DNA of 64,000 bases from the NCBI GenBank assembly GCA_028292625.1, contig JAQGLY010000067.1:1-64000 (forward strand). The letters run 5' to 3'. How positions within the stretch are numbered: the stretch's first letter is position 1; each line of letters begins with the position of its first letter. The DNA comes from Herbaspirillum sp. Its GTDB lineage: Bacteria; Pseudomonadota; Gammaproteobacteria; Burkholderiales; Burkholderiaceae_D. A model generated the notes under the pieces. That model did no database searches, had not been told where the DNA came from, and saw only the letters and a program-made list of their open reading frames with translations. Below are positions 29,588-37,863 of the stretch, piece after piece. The translations under genes were made by a program, and so were the position numbers.

Positions 29588-30745
29588 ATGGCAGAACTAT
29601 TTCACCGTCCTGCATTAGCCAAAAATCTGGCTAAGCAGGTTCTTCATCCTGGCGCGAGCAGCGCCGCAAGTTCCGGCGTTTTCGTTGCCGCGCCACGGCG
29701 CACCGGCAAATCAACATTCGTGCGCGAAGATCTCCGACCGGCATTTGAAGCTGAAGACGCGTCGGTCGTCTATGCTGACCTTTGGGCGAATCCAAGTGCC
29801 GACCCCGGTACGGTCATTGTCGCGGCCATTCGGGCCGCGCTGGCGACCTCCGAAGGTGCCTTACTTCGCCTCTTCAAAGGGGCGGGGTTAAGCAAAGTCC
29901 AGGTCGGCGGCGCTTTCAGTTTCGATCTCGACCGCCTGGGCCTTGGCAAAGAAGTCTCCCTCACCGATGCGCTGGTTGCCCTGTCGGATGAAACCAAAAA
30001 AATGATCGTGCTGATCATCGATGAGGCGCAACACGCCATCACGACCAAGGCTGGGATCAATACTCTTTTTGCGCTGAAGGCCGCGCGTGATGAACTCAAT
30101 AGCAGCCAGCATTTTGGGTTGCGCATCCTATGCACAGGTTCAAACCAGGACAAACTTGCGATGCTGCGCAATGGCAAAGATCAAGCTTTCTTCGGCGCCC
30201 CAATGGTCAAATTTCCGATGCTGGGGAAAGATTTCGTTGAATGGTTCTGTCAGAAAGCCGGTCTCGCGGCCGAACTCGATGCGGAGAAAGTTTGGCCATT
30301 GTTCATTGAAGCTGGGTACCGGCCGGAGCTTCTCGGCGCCGCGGCCGACCAAATCCGATTCGATTTTGAGGCGGATGCGAAGACCGTCTTCAACAGGTTT
30401 TCAGCAGAAGTGCGCCGGCTGGCTGAAGAAATGAATAACGTACAGCGCAAGGTCGTTCACAACCTTACGCCAATCCAGCAAGCTGTCCTTCGCGTCATGG
30501 CTGCCGCCGGGCCAAAGTTTGCCCCCTTCGAAGCGGCGACCTTGGACAAGTATCGCATCGCGATGCAATCGACAGGAGTGCCGGCGGAAGAAGTGAAGAT
30601 CGACGTGCCAAGCGCACAGCAAGCACTGTATGCGTTGCAGGAAAAAAAGCTCGTTTGGAAAGCGTCTCGCGGAGTGTATGACCTGGAAGAACAAAGCCTG
30701 AAAGATATCCTGGCTGCGGAAGGTTTGTTGAAAGACCTTGATTAG
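29588..30745 (+). CDS. Stand-alone AAA ATPase with C-terminal winged helix
   Basis: A 385-residue P-loop ATPase of unknown role. Walker A is APRRTGKST (residues 35-43), and Walker B with the catalytic glutamate is MIVLIIDEAQHA (139-150). A sensor-like LRILCTGSNQDKL comes after a helical insert. The last 100 residues (LTPIQQAVLRVMAAAGPKFAPFEAATL and QQALYALQEKKLVWKASRGVYDLEE) look like a winged helix, the plan of archaeal-type and Orc/Cdc6-like ATPases. No partner gene is adjacent. Base composition is visibly lower in GC than in neighbours. Such single ATPases can belong to defence, plasmid or toxin systems; nothing here decides. Confidence 0.75.
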   Translation: MAELFHRPALAKNLAKQVLHPGASSAASSGVFVAAPRRTGKSTFVREDLRPAFEAEDASVVYADLWANPSADPGTVIVAAIRAALATSEGALLRLFKGAGLSKVQVGGAFSFDLDRLGLGKEVSLTDALVALSDETKKMIVLIIDEAQHAITTKAGINTLFALKAARDELNSSQHFGLRILCTGSNQDKLAMLRNGKDQAFFGAPMVKFPMLGKDFVEWFCQKAGLAAELDAEKVWPLFIEAGYRPELLGAAADQIRFDFEADAKTVFNRFSAEVRRLAEEMNNVQRKVVHNLTPIQQAVLRVMAAAGPKFAPFEAATLDKYRIAMQSTGVPAEEVKIDVPSAQQALYALQEKKLVWKASRGVYDLEEQSLKDILAAEGLLKDLD

Positions 30746-30804
30746 GGCCTGTTCCCGCCTGATTTAGGAGATGCGTTCAAACCAAAACGTGTGCCGGCAT
30801 GGCG

Positions 30805-30822
30805 TGTAACAATCGTGTTACA
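30805..30822. promoter_or_regulatory. Perfect 7-4-7 inverted repeat upstream of the exported protein gene
   Basis: TGTAACA-ATCG-TGTTACA is a perfect inverted repeat in the 238-bp gap between the ATPase and the exported barrel-like gene, 162 bp before the latter's ATG. No T run follows, so an operator is more likely than a terminator. The rest of the gap shows no gene. Confidence 0.45.
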
Positions 30823-30983
30823 TCAAGAATATTCACCGACCAGCCCGATAAAAAAATCTTTCTGTTGAACATTAACTGCCGAGCTTGCTCATACCATGAT
30901 CGCAAGCGGCAGCGACAGCATTCGTCTTTCTTTCCCATCTCTGCCGATGCGCCCGCTTTTACCATCCGGATTGAAGGGAAACC

Positions 30984-32363
30984 ATGCGCGTTCCACTGCA
31001 CACGATTGCCTGCTGCACCTTATTTGTAAGTCTAACTTCGACCATGGCGCACAGCTACGCCGCCGATCAGCAAACTTCGGACCGCCTCTGTTCGCCCGAT
31101 TTAAATATCGACAAGGAAAAACTGGCGGCGTACATGTTACAAAAATATCCCGTCAGCACCGCCTATCTTTCCGCCGGCGCGCATCCCGCGCCGCTGCAGT
31201 CGAACAAGGCGCTGCTGCACTGGCTGCTGGTAAAGAGAGCCGCCGCGCGCACCGCTGACGCCAATTGCGATGGCGGCGACGCCTGCAATCTCGACCATAT
31301 CGCGACCGACATGCAGAATATGCTGGATGGCAGGGACGGTCGCCTGACGCCTTCGGCCAAAACCGATCCGGTGCATTTTTTCGCTACGCAGAATCCCGGC
31401 TTCGCGGTGCATTGCGCCGCCGCCGATGCGACGCCGGATTTGTCCGCGCCGGCGGTAGCGGCGCCGGCCTTGGCGACAACGGCTGCTCCCATCCCCGCAT
31501 CCGCCGCGGCGGCGCCGGCCGCCAATCCCGGACCGCCGCCGGCGCGTTCCTGGACCGACGATATCCGTGTGCGCGGCAATCCCGATCAACTGTCCATCGA
31601 CAGAAACGACGCCAGCGGCTACTCCTCGGTCGACAAGGCGCAGCTCGATTTCGCCAACGACGATGTCGCCGGTTCGAAAACCACGGATATAGTCGGCTAC
31701 GCCGGTTACGCGTGGTTGAAGTCGTCGTTCGGCGACAACGGCAGCACGTATCAGGCGATTCCTTATGTCGGCTTCAAGCAAAACCGCGTCGCCGTCAACT
31801 CGGCGGGCTCCACTGCCATCACCACCTCCCGCACTAGCGATGTCGGGCTGTTGAGCAGCTTCCATTTCGCCCACGCCGGCGACGCCAATTCCGAAGACCT
31901 GAACGTGCGGCCGGACTATCTGATGGACAGCAGCGACGGCAGCCGTCTGCTCAGCATCAACTTCACTTTTACCCCGATCCGCAAGGGAAGCCTGAACGAT
32001 TTGGTTCCGCTATCGAGGGGCTTGTCGGTCAAACCGATTCTGATCGGCGAAAGCCGGAACGGTACCTACATCGATCGCGGCGATCCGAGCGTCACCGACA
32101 TCCATCAGGATTTTCTGCGGCTGGGCGCACAGGCCGGCTTTGCGCTGGTCAGCAACAATCCGAACATCCCCATGGATCTCATCGCGACCTACACCGGCCT
32201 GAAGGCCATCACCGGATCGCAGAGCATCCACTATACGAAGGTCGGTGTGACCTATAACTTCAATCAACATGTCGGTTTAGGCTTGAATTATTCGAATGGC
32301 CTGCTGCCCGACACCGCCACCCGCGAAAAGAAATGGAATCTGGGGATCGCTTCGAAGTTTTGA
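30984..32363 (+). CDS. Exported protein, probable outer-membrane barrel domain
   Basis: I do not recognise a named family. The 459 residues start with a signal peptide (MRVPLHTIACCTLFVSLTSTMAHSYA). The N-terminal part (to about 140) has several cysteines and is followed by an Ala/Pro-rich linker (about 145-185). From about 215 the sequence alternates polar and hydrophobic residues as in beta strands. It ends IHYTKVGVTYNFNQHVGLGLNYSNG and finally KWNLGIASKF, with terminal phenylalanine as in outer-membrane barrels. Start ATG 30984 is preceded by AAGGGAAACC. Function unknown. Confidence 0.6.
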   Translation: MRVPLHTIACCTLFVSLTSTMAHSYAADQQTSDRLCSPDLNIDKEKLAAYMLQKYPVSTAYLSAGAHPAPLQSNKALLHWLLVKRAAARTADANCDGGDACNLDHIATDMQNMLDGRDGRLTPSAKTDPVHFFATQNPGFAVHCAAADATPDLSAPAVAAPALATTAAPIPASAAAAPAANPGPPPARSWTDDIRVRGNPDQLSIDRNDASGYSSVDKAQLDFANDDVAGSKTTDIVGYAGYAWLKSSFGDNGSTYQAIPYVGFKQNRVAVNSAGSTAITTSRTSDVGLLSSFHFAHAGDANSEDLNVRPDYLMDSSDGSRLLSINFTFTPIRKGSLNDLVPLSRGLSVKPILIGESRNGTYIDRGDPSVTDIHQDFLRLGAQAGFALVSNNPNIPMDLIATYTGLKAITGSQSIHYTKVGVTYNFNQHVGLGLNYSNGLLPDTATREKKWNLGIASKF

Positions 32364-32383
32364 CCTGGCGATCCGCGCTGGGC

Positions 32384-32704
32384 TCAAAGATCCAGCACCA
32401 GCAACTTGCTTTTTGAACGGGAGCAGCAGGGCATGAACTCATTGTTTGTGGCCTGCTCGTCCTCACTGAGATACATGTCGCGATGATCGGGCGTGCCTTC
32501 GAGCACGCGGGTCAGGCAGGTGCCGCACACACCCTGCTGGCAGGAAAACGGCACGTCGACGCCGTTTTCCAGCAGCACCTCCAGCACGCTCCGGTCCGCC
32601 GGCACATCGTAAATCCGGTCCGATGCGGCGAGTTTTATCTGGAATCCGCCATCCCCTGCTGCATTGTCAACGCCGGCTTGTTCTTCTATCTGGTCCATGT
32701 TCAT
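32384..32704 (-). CDS. Stand-alone 2Fe-2S ferredoxin (VanB/phthalate-reductase C-terminal type)
   Basis: A 106-residue plant-type ferredoxin. The cluster ligands are CQQGVCGTC plus the first cysteine of PCCSRSKS about 29 residues on. VPADRSVLEVLLENGVDVPFSCQQG and LEGTPDHRDMYLSEDE closely resemble the C-terminal domain of class IA oxygenase reductases such as VanB. There that domain is fused behind FMN and NAD domains. Here it is alone, with its own 18-residue N-terminus and no reductase nearby. It may pass electrons to or from a hydroxylase of this cluster. It is separated from coxG by 196 bp and has its own upstream operator-like sites. Confidence 0.85.
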   Translation of the reverse strand: MNMDQIEEQAGVDNAAGDGGFQIKLAASDRIYDVPADRSVLEVLLENGVDVPFSCQQGVCGTCLTRVLEGTPDHRDMYLSEDEQATNNEFMPCCSRSKSKLLVLDL

Positions 32705-32778
32705 TAGTGGTTTTGTTTAGGCTGATCGCATGATATTCGATATATTCGGCCAGGCTATAACAACGTCAATAAATTGCG

Positions 32779-32790
32779 CGATCGGTAAAT
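32779..32790. promoter_or_regulatory. Half-operator matching the nearby palindrome
   Basis: CGATCGGTAAAT repeats exactly the right 12 bases of the palindrome region at 32829-32840, 50 bp away. Both lie upstream of the leftward ferredoxin gene. Two spaced copies fit a DNA-looping or cooperative repressor. Confidence 0.45.
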
Positions 32791-32823
32791 TTCGCTTGAA
32801 TTCTCTTTTTATACCTACTGGGC

Positions 32824-32839
32824 TTTACCGATCGGTAAA
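32824..32839. promoter_or_regulatory. Perfect 16-bp palindrome, TetR-type operator candidate
   Basis: TTTACCGATCGGTAAA is fully self-complementary. On the minus strand TATAAA follows it after about 17 bp, as a -10 element would. Palindromes with this ACCGATCGGT shape are typical of TetR-family repressors, but no tetR gene is in the window. It lies 120 bp before the ferredoxin start. Confidence 0.5.
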
Positions 32840-32900
32840 TAACAGATCGATTGAGGGCCCGTTGGAAGCCCGCGCAATACAGCGCGAGCCGGTTTTTTAT

Positions 32901-33365
32901 TTATTCTATTGCCGGTTCCGCAGCCGCCCCGCCAACGGCCTCTTTGAACCGGTTGAAGAACTCGGCGGAAGTCCTGGTCGCCACGCCGTCAATCAGCCGC
33001 GAGCCTATCTGGGCGATCTTGCCGCCGATCTTCACGTCGACCGTATAGTCGAGTTTGGTGCCCGGTTGCTGTGCCGCCAGCGTCACGCGCGCCGTGCCGT
33101 TGACAAAGCCGGCCATGCCGCCCGTTCCTTCGAAAGCGAGCGAATAAGTGGTCGGCGCAGTGACGTCGGAAATGAACAGCTTGCCGTTGAACCTGGCCTT
33201 CACCGGCCCGATCACCGACAGCATCGTGGCCTTGAATTCCGTATCGCTGATCTTGATCAGTTCTTCGCAGCCGGGAATGCAGGCTTTCAATATCTCCGTA
33301 TCGTTAAGCGCCTCCCAGACTTTTTGTATCGTTTGAGGGATGAGCTGTTCGCCTGCTAATTGCAT
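32901..33365 (-). CDS. CoxG-family (SRPBCC) protein, short form
   Basis: A 154-residue START-like protein of the carbon monoxide dehydrogenase subunit G family. The START N-terminus MQLAGEQLIPQTIQKVWEALND is followed by ILKACIPGCEELIKI, IGPVKARFNGKLFISDV, and TKLDYTVDVKIGGKIAQIGSRLIDGVA. In carboxydotrophs CoxG links the molybdenum hydroxylase to the membrane. This copy ends soon after the fold and has no evident membrane tail, unlike the second CoxG at 44,769. It is the last gene of the leftward transporter and hydroxylase run, 24 bp after the permease gene. Confidence 0.9.
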   Translation of the reverse strand: MQLAGEQLIPQTIQKVWEALNDTEILKACIPGCEELIKISDTEFKATMLSVIGPVKARFNGKLFISDVTAPTTYSLAFEGTGGMAGFVNGTARVTLAAQQPGTKLDYTVDVKIGGKIAQIGSRLIDGVATRTSAEFFNRFKEAVGGAAAEPAIE

Positions 33366-33389
33366 GGTGATCCTTTGATTGGGTATCGA

Positions 33390-34157
33390 TCAGGTGTGCG
33401 CGTGTTCGCCGCGATAGGCCCAGCCGGTCACGCGCTTTTCCATCCACGCGAAAAATTCGTACATCGCCATCGCCATCACCGAGATCATGATCATGCCGGC
33501 GAACATCAGGTCGGTCTTCATGCTGGACGACGCGGACATCATCAGATAGCCGATGCCTTTGTCCGACGCGCTGATTTCCGCCACCACGGTGCCGACGAAG
33601 GCCATCGTCACGGCGATCTTCAGCGACGCGAAGAACAGCGGCATCGAGCGCGGCAGCCCGACTTTCATCAGGATTTCGGTACGCGACGCGCCCAGCGCGC
33701 GCAGGACGTCTTCCAGTTCCGGCTCCAGTGTCGCCAGACCGGTGGCGACGTTGGCGACGATCGGAAAGAACGACAGCAGGAAGGCGGTAATGATGGCCGG
33801 CTTGGTGCCGGTGCCGAACCAGACCACCAGGATCGGCACGAAGGCGGCCTTCGGAATTGAATTGAAGCCGACCAATAGCGGATAAAGCGTGCGGTAGATG
33901 GAGGCCGATACGCCTACCACGCAGCCCAGCAGGATGCCGACGCCGATGGCGATCGCGAAGCCGGCGATGGTGGTCCACAGGGTTTGCCACGAGTGCTCGG
34001 CAATCGGTCCCCGGTTCTCGATCAGTGAACGGAAGATCGCGGATGGCCGCGGCAGGATGAAGGAATCTATCTTGAAGGCGACGCACACGATTTCCCATAT
34101 CCCGAACAGCGCGCATATCGCCAGCAGCGGCGTCAGTCTTGCCAGTTGTTTTTTCAT
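33390..34157 (-). CDS. ABC transporter permease, NitT/TauT (SsuC) type
   Basis: A 255-residue inner-membrane permease with about six membrane helices. The cytoplasmic coupling segment reads ALGASRTEILMKVGLPRSMPLFFASLKIA, the classical EAA loop. It works with the ATPase just upstream (12 bp gap) and the substrate-binding protein at 40,720. Relatives import sulfonates, nitrate, cyanate, thiamine precursors and aromatic acids. The substrate here is unknown; the context suggests the starting compound of the hydroxylase pathway. Confidence 0.93.
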   Translation of the reverse strand: MKKQLARLTPLLAICALFGIWEIVCVAFKIDSFILPRPSAIFRSLIENRGPIAEHSWQTLWTTIAGFAIAIGVGILLGCVVGVSASIYRTLYPLLVGFNSIPKAAFVPILVVWFGTGTKPAIITAFLLSFFPIVANVATGLATLEPELEDVLRALGASRTEILMKVGLPRSMPLFFASLKIAVTMAFVGTVVAEISASDKGIGYLMMSASSSMKTDLMFAGMIMISVMAMAMYEFFAWMEKRVTGWAYRGEHAHT

Positions 34158-34169
34158 CTCGCTCTCGTT

Positions 34170-34952
34170 TCAGGAACGGCGCACGATGCCGATGTGCCCC
34201 AGCAGCTCGTGCACGATGGCGCCGAATTCCGGGGTGTAGGTGATCGCCAGGTCGCGTGGGCGCGGCAGGCCGATCTCCTTGCTGGCGATGATCCGGCCCG
34301 GGCGCGTGCTCATGACGTACACGGTATCGGCAAGAAACGCCGCTTCGCGCAAGTCGTGGGTCACCAGCACCACGGTGAACGGCGCGGCGGCGTGCAGATC
34401 GCGCAGCACGCACCACAGCTCTTCCCGGGTGAAGGCGTCGAGCGCGCCGAAAGGTTCGTCCAGCATCAACAGTTTCGGCTCGTGTATCAGTGCGCGGCAG
34501 ATCGACGCGCGCTGCTGCATGCCGCCGGAAAGCTGCCACGGATATTTATGTTCCCAGCCTTTCAGACCCACGGTTTCGATCAGGCGCATGGCGCGCGCCA
34601 CATACTCGGCGCGCTTGGCGCGGAAGGTGGATTTGTACGGTTGGACAATTTCCAGCGGCAGCAGGACGTTGTCCAGCGTGGTGCGCCACGGCAGCAGATT
34701 GGCTGCCTGGAACGCCATGCCGGTGATCTTCAGCGGCCCCGCCACTTCCCGGCCGTCGACGATGACGACGCCGGCCGACGGCGGCTTGAGGCCGGTGCAT
34801 AACTTCATGAAGGTCGATTTGCCGCAGCCGGACGGGCCGACGATGGCGACGAATTCATGTTCGCCGATGGCGATGTCGACGCCTTCGATGGCGAGCGGCG
34901 ATTCCGCCGAATACTGCAGCGATACGTTTCGGAAATCGATGAACGGCTTCAT
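34170..34952 (-). CDS. ABC transporter ATP-binding protein, NitT/TauT type
   Basis: A 260-residue ATPase. Start MKPFIDFRNVSLQYS overlaps the stop of the molybdenum hydroxylase gene as ATGA. Walker A is GPSGCGKSTFM, signature LSGGMQQRASICRAL, Walker B LLMLDEPFGALD, then VTHDLREAAFLADTVYVM. The MQQR signature and the QAANLLPWRTTLDNV Q-loop are typical of the SsuB/TauB subgroup. The four-base overlap shows that uptake and hydroxylation are encoded in one operon. Confidence 0.95.
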   Translation of the reverse strand: MKPFIDFRNVSLQYSAESPLAIEGVDIAIGEHEFVAIVGPSGCGKSTFMKLCTGLKPPSAGVVIVDGREVAGPLKITGMAFQAANLLPWRTTLDNVLLPLEIVQPYKSTFRAKRAEYVARAMRLIETVGLKGWEHKYPWQLSGGMQQRASICRALIHEPKLLMLDEPFGALDAFTREELWCVLRDLHAAAPFTVVLVTHDLREAAFLADTVYVMSTRPGRIIASKEIGLPRPRDLAITYTPEFGAIVHELLGHIGIVRRS

Positions 34953-37360
34953 TGCGCGTTGCGCCATGGCTCGGCCGCGGCCGCCGTTTCCAGCGCTTGC
35001 GGCCGTGGCGTCGCCGACGCCGCCGGGATGCGGCCGGCATCGATCAGTTCCAGCAGCTTCATCGGCCTGATCGGCACGTCGGCGATATGCACCTTGAACG
35101 GTTCCAGCGCATGATCGATCGCCGATGCGATCGCGGAACCGACGCATACGATCCCCGCCTCGGCCGCGCCCTTGATTCCCAATGGGTTGATCGGCGACGG
35201 CGTTTCGAGCCAGATCAGTTCGATATGCGGCACATCCAGTGCGGTAGGCAGCAGGTAGTCGGCAAAGGTCGTCGTGATCGGCTGGCCGTCGGCGTCATAC
35301 GCCATCCATTCGAACAGCGTGTTGCCGATGCCGTGCGCGATGCTGCCGTGAATCTGTCCGGCGGCGATCTGCGGATTGATCAGCTTGCCGCAATCCTGTA
35401 CGGCGATGTAACGCAGGATCTTGACTTCGCCGGTGTCGATATCGACTTCCACCTCGCATACGTGGAAGGCATTGGCATAGGCCAGGGCATCGATGCGGAA
35501 CATATTGGTGGCTTCCAGTCCCGCACTGACGCCGGCCGGAAAGGCATAGCCGGGCAGCCCGCGCAGCTGGGCGGCGATTTTCGCCAGCGGTATCCCATCT
35601 TCGTCGCGGTCCTTGCGCTGCACGCGGCCGTCGCGCACTTCCAGCGCCTCTTCCGCGGCGTCCAGCATGTGCGCGGCGACCTTGATCGCCTTCTGCTTCA
35701 CTTCGCGGGCGGCCAGCAGCGTCGATGTGCCGGCGGTGATCGCCTGGCGGCTGGCGAATCCGCCCAGTCCGTACGGGATGTGGCCGGTGTCGCCGGCCAC
35801 CACGTCGATCATGTCCATCGCCACGCCAAGCTCGTCCGCGCAGATCTGGGCCAGCGAGGTCTTGATGCCCTGTCCCATTTCGAGCGCGCCGGTATACACC
35901 GCGACGCGTCCGGTGGACGCTACCTTGACCCGCGCCGACTCGAACGGACCGCGGCCCGTGCCCTTGACCGCCTGCGCGATGCCGATGCCGATGTGGCGTC
36001 CCTGCAAACGCGCGGCCCGCTGGCGCGCCGGAAAATCGGCATAGGCTGCTGCGGCCAAAGCATGCTCCTGCGTCTTCAGATAATCGCCGCTGTCGTACAC
36101 GATCGGCGTGCCGGCGCGATTCTTCAGCGGCGTTACATATGGCATCGCCGTCGCAGCAATCAGGTTGCGGCGGCGTATCTCGGTGCGGTCCAGGCCGAGC
36201 TCGCGCGCTGCGCAATCCATCAGCCGTTCCATCGCGAAATTGCTTTGCGGATAACCCGCGCCGCGCACCGGGATCACCGGCACCTTGTTGGTTTGCGCCA
36301 GCACCACTTCCAGATCGTAATGCGGCACCACATAGGCGCCGGGCAGCGAGGTGGCGGCGTTGTAAGGCACGTTGTAGCTGTGCGGCGCGTAGGCGCCCTG
36401 GTCGTGCACCATGCGTCCGCGCACGCCGAGAATCCTGGCGTCGGCGTCGAGCGCGATCTCCAGCGACCAGAAAGCATCCCGTTCCTGGATCGCAGACAGA
36501 AAATGTTCGCGCCGGTCCTCTATCCATTTCACCGGGCGGCCCAGTTTGCGTGCGGCGGCAGGCACCGCAATCTCCTCTGGATAAACCAGATACTTGGCGC
36601 CGAAAGCGCCGCCGACATCGGGCGCGATCACGCGGACATGGTTTTCGTCCAGCTGCAGCATGTGCGCCACGGTATGCGACAGCTCATGCGACATCTGGGT
36701 CGACGACCATACCGTCATTTCAGCTGTGGCCGGATCGAAACGGGCCAGCACGCCGCGTCCTTCCATCGAACTGCCCAGGCCGCGGTGCGTGCTCAGTTCC
36801 TGCCGGAACACATGGGCCGCGCCGGCAAACGCCGACGCGCAATCGCCGTAGCCGAAATTCAAGGTCTTGTAGGTGTTGCTGCCGGTTTCCAGCCGCGAAA
36901 ACGGGGCGTCCGCTGCCAGCACTTCGCGCGCGTCGACGATGGCCGGCAAAGGCTGGTAGTCGACCACGATCGCGTCCGCCGCATCCTCGGCAATATGGCG
37001 CGAAACGGCGACCACCATGGCGATCGCTTCGCCGACATGGACCGCCTCTTTCAGCGTGAGCACGTAAGGCATCACATGCTCGGGCAACTGGCCTTCGGGA
37101 AAGGCAATCGGCATGCGCAGCGACACCAGCTCCGCGGCCAGGTCGGCAGCCGTATAGACGGCGATCACGCCGGCCATGGCCAGCGCGGCGGAGGTGTCGA
37201 TGTCCCGCAGAAACGCGTGCGCATGCGCGCTGCGCACGAAGGTGGCGTGCAAGGTGTCGGGTAGCTTGATGTCGTCGAGATAGCAGCCCTTGCCGGTCAG
37301 CAGGCGCGGATCTTCCTGACGCCTGACCGGCGCTTGGAAATACTTGGGCGTTGGCTTCAT
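34949..37360 (-). CDS. Molybdenum hydroxylase large subunit (CoxL/XDH family), set 1
   Basis: The molybdopterin-binding subunit of a three-subunit hydroxylase; 803 residues from [25 protein letters not shown]. The N-terminal a/b hammerhead is followed by two Mo-binding domains. Seen are EGRGVLARFDPATAEMTVWSSTQ, DVGGAFGAKYLVYPEE and the active-site loop IPVRGAGYPQSNFAMERLMD. IKGAAEAGI places the general-base glutamate. CO dehydrogenases carry AYRCSFR at the active-site loop; here it is VRGAGYP without cysteine, so CO oxidation is unlikely. Gene order is medium, small, large, with ATGA overlaps on both sides. Substrate unknown, probably an N-heterocycle or aldehyde. Confidence 0.9.
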   Translation of the reverse strand: MKPTPKYFQAPVRRQEDPRLLTGKGCYLDDIKLPDTLHATFVRSAHAHAFLRDIDTSAALAMAGVIAVYTAADLAAELVSLRMPIAFPEGQLPEHVMPYVLTLKEAVHVGEAIAMVVAVSRHIAEDAADAIVVDYQPLPAIVDAREVLAADAPFSRLETGSNTYKTLNFGYGDCASAFAGAAHVFRQELSTHRGLGSSMEGRGVLARFDPATAEMTVWSSTQMSHELSHTVAHMLQLDENHVRVIAPDVGGAFGAKYLVYPEEIAVPAAARKLGRPVKWIEDRREHFLSAIQERDAFWSLEIALDADARILGVRGRMVHDQGAYAPHSYNVPYNAATSLPGAYVVPHYDLEVVLAQTNKVPVIPVRGAGYPQSNFAMERLMDCAARELGLDRTEIRRRNLIAATAMPYVTPLKNRAGTPIVYDSGDYLKTQEHALAAAAYADFPARQRAARLQGRHIGIGIAQAVKGTGRGPFESARVKVASTGRVAVYTGALEMGQGIKTSLAQICADELGVAMDMIDVVAGDTGHIPYGLGGFASRQAITAGTSTLLAAREVKQKAIKVAAHMLDAAEEALEVRDGRVQRKDRDEDGIPLAKIAAQLRGLPGYAFPAGVSAGLEATNMFRIDALAYANAFHVCEVEVDIDTGEVKILRYIAVQDCGKLINPQIAAGQIHGSIAHGIGNTLFEWMAYDADGQPITTTFADYLLPTALDVPHIELIWLETPSPINPLGIKGAAEAGIVCVGSAIASAIDHALEPFKVHIADVPIRPMKLLELIDAGRIPAASATPRPQALETAAAAEPWRNAQ

Positions 37361-37863
37361 CGCGCAACTCCTTCGGCGCGCAAGTGAGCAGCGGCATCCA
37401 GCGCGGCGGCGACGATATTCTGGTAACCGGTACAGCGGCAGAGATTGCCGGTCAGCGCCATGCGCACCTCGGCTTCGCTCGGATCCGGATTTTCGCGCAG
37501 CAATTCCACCAGCGTCATCAGGATGCCCGATGTGCAGAAACCGCATTGCAGTCCGTGATGGTCCCAGAATGCCTGCTGCAACGGATGCAGCGCGCCGTCC
37601 ACCGCCAGGCTTTCCACTGTGCGGACATCGCGGCCGTCGGCTTGCGCGGCAAGCATCAGGCAGGATCGTGCGCTGCAGCCGTCGACCAGCACCGTGCAGG
37701 CGCCGCACACGCCGTGTTCGCAGCCGAGATGGGTGCCGGTGAGATGGCGCTGATGGCGCAGATAGTCGGCCAGCGAAACACGGTCCTCGACCGTATCCGT
37801 AATGGTTTCGCCATTGATGCTGAGCGTAATGGCGCTGGTATATGCGTTCGTGCTCTTGCTCAT
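37357..37863 (-). CDS. Molybdenum hydroxylase 2Fe-2S subunit (CoxS family), set 1
   Basis: A 168-residue subunit with two [2Fe-2S] clusters that moves electrons from the Mo site to FAD. The plant-type cluster uses [16 protein letters not shown] plus a later cysteine (ARSC). The helical-domain cluster uses [10 protein letters not shown] and [10 protein letters not shown]. Start [18 protein letters not shown]; four-base ATGA overlaps join it to the medium and large subunit genes. All eight ligand cysteines appear present. Confidence 0.94.
   Translation of the reverse strand: MSKSTNAYTSAITLSINGETITDTVEDRVSLADYLRHQRHLTGTHLGCEHGVCGACTVLVDGCSARSCLMLAAQADGRDVRTVESLAVDGALHPLQQAFWDHHGLQCGFCTSGILMTLVELLRENPDPSEAEVRMALTGNLCRCTGYQNIVAAALDAAAHLRAEGVAR

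Noticed and set aside
29588-30745. Call of the AAA ATPase as a phage-defence gene
   Set aside because: No effector, nuclease or known partner is adjacent; only composition and isolation point that way.
34949-37708. Longer N-terminus (919 residues) of the set 1 large subunit
   Set aside because: The extra residues are the out-of-frame reading of the small-subunit gene; ATG 37360 fits the ATGA overlap and the family start.
34949-37863. Annotation as carbon monoxide dehydrogenase
   Set aside because: The large subunit lacks the AYRCSFR loop; CoxG and the subunit set alone occur with many other molybdenum hydroxylases.
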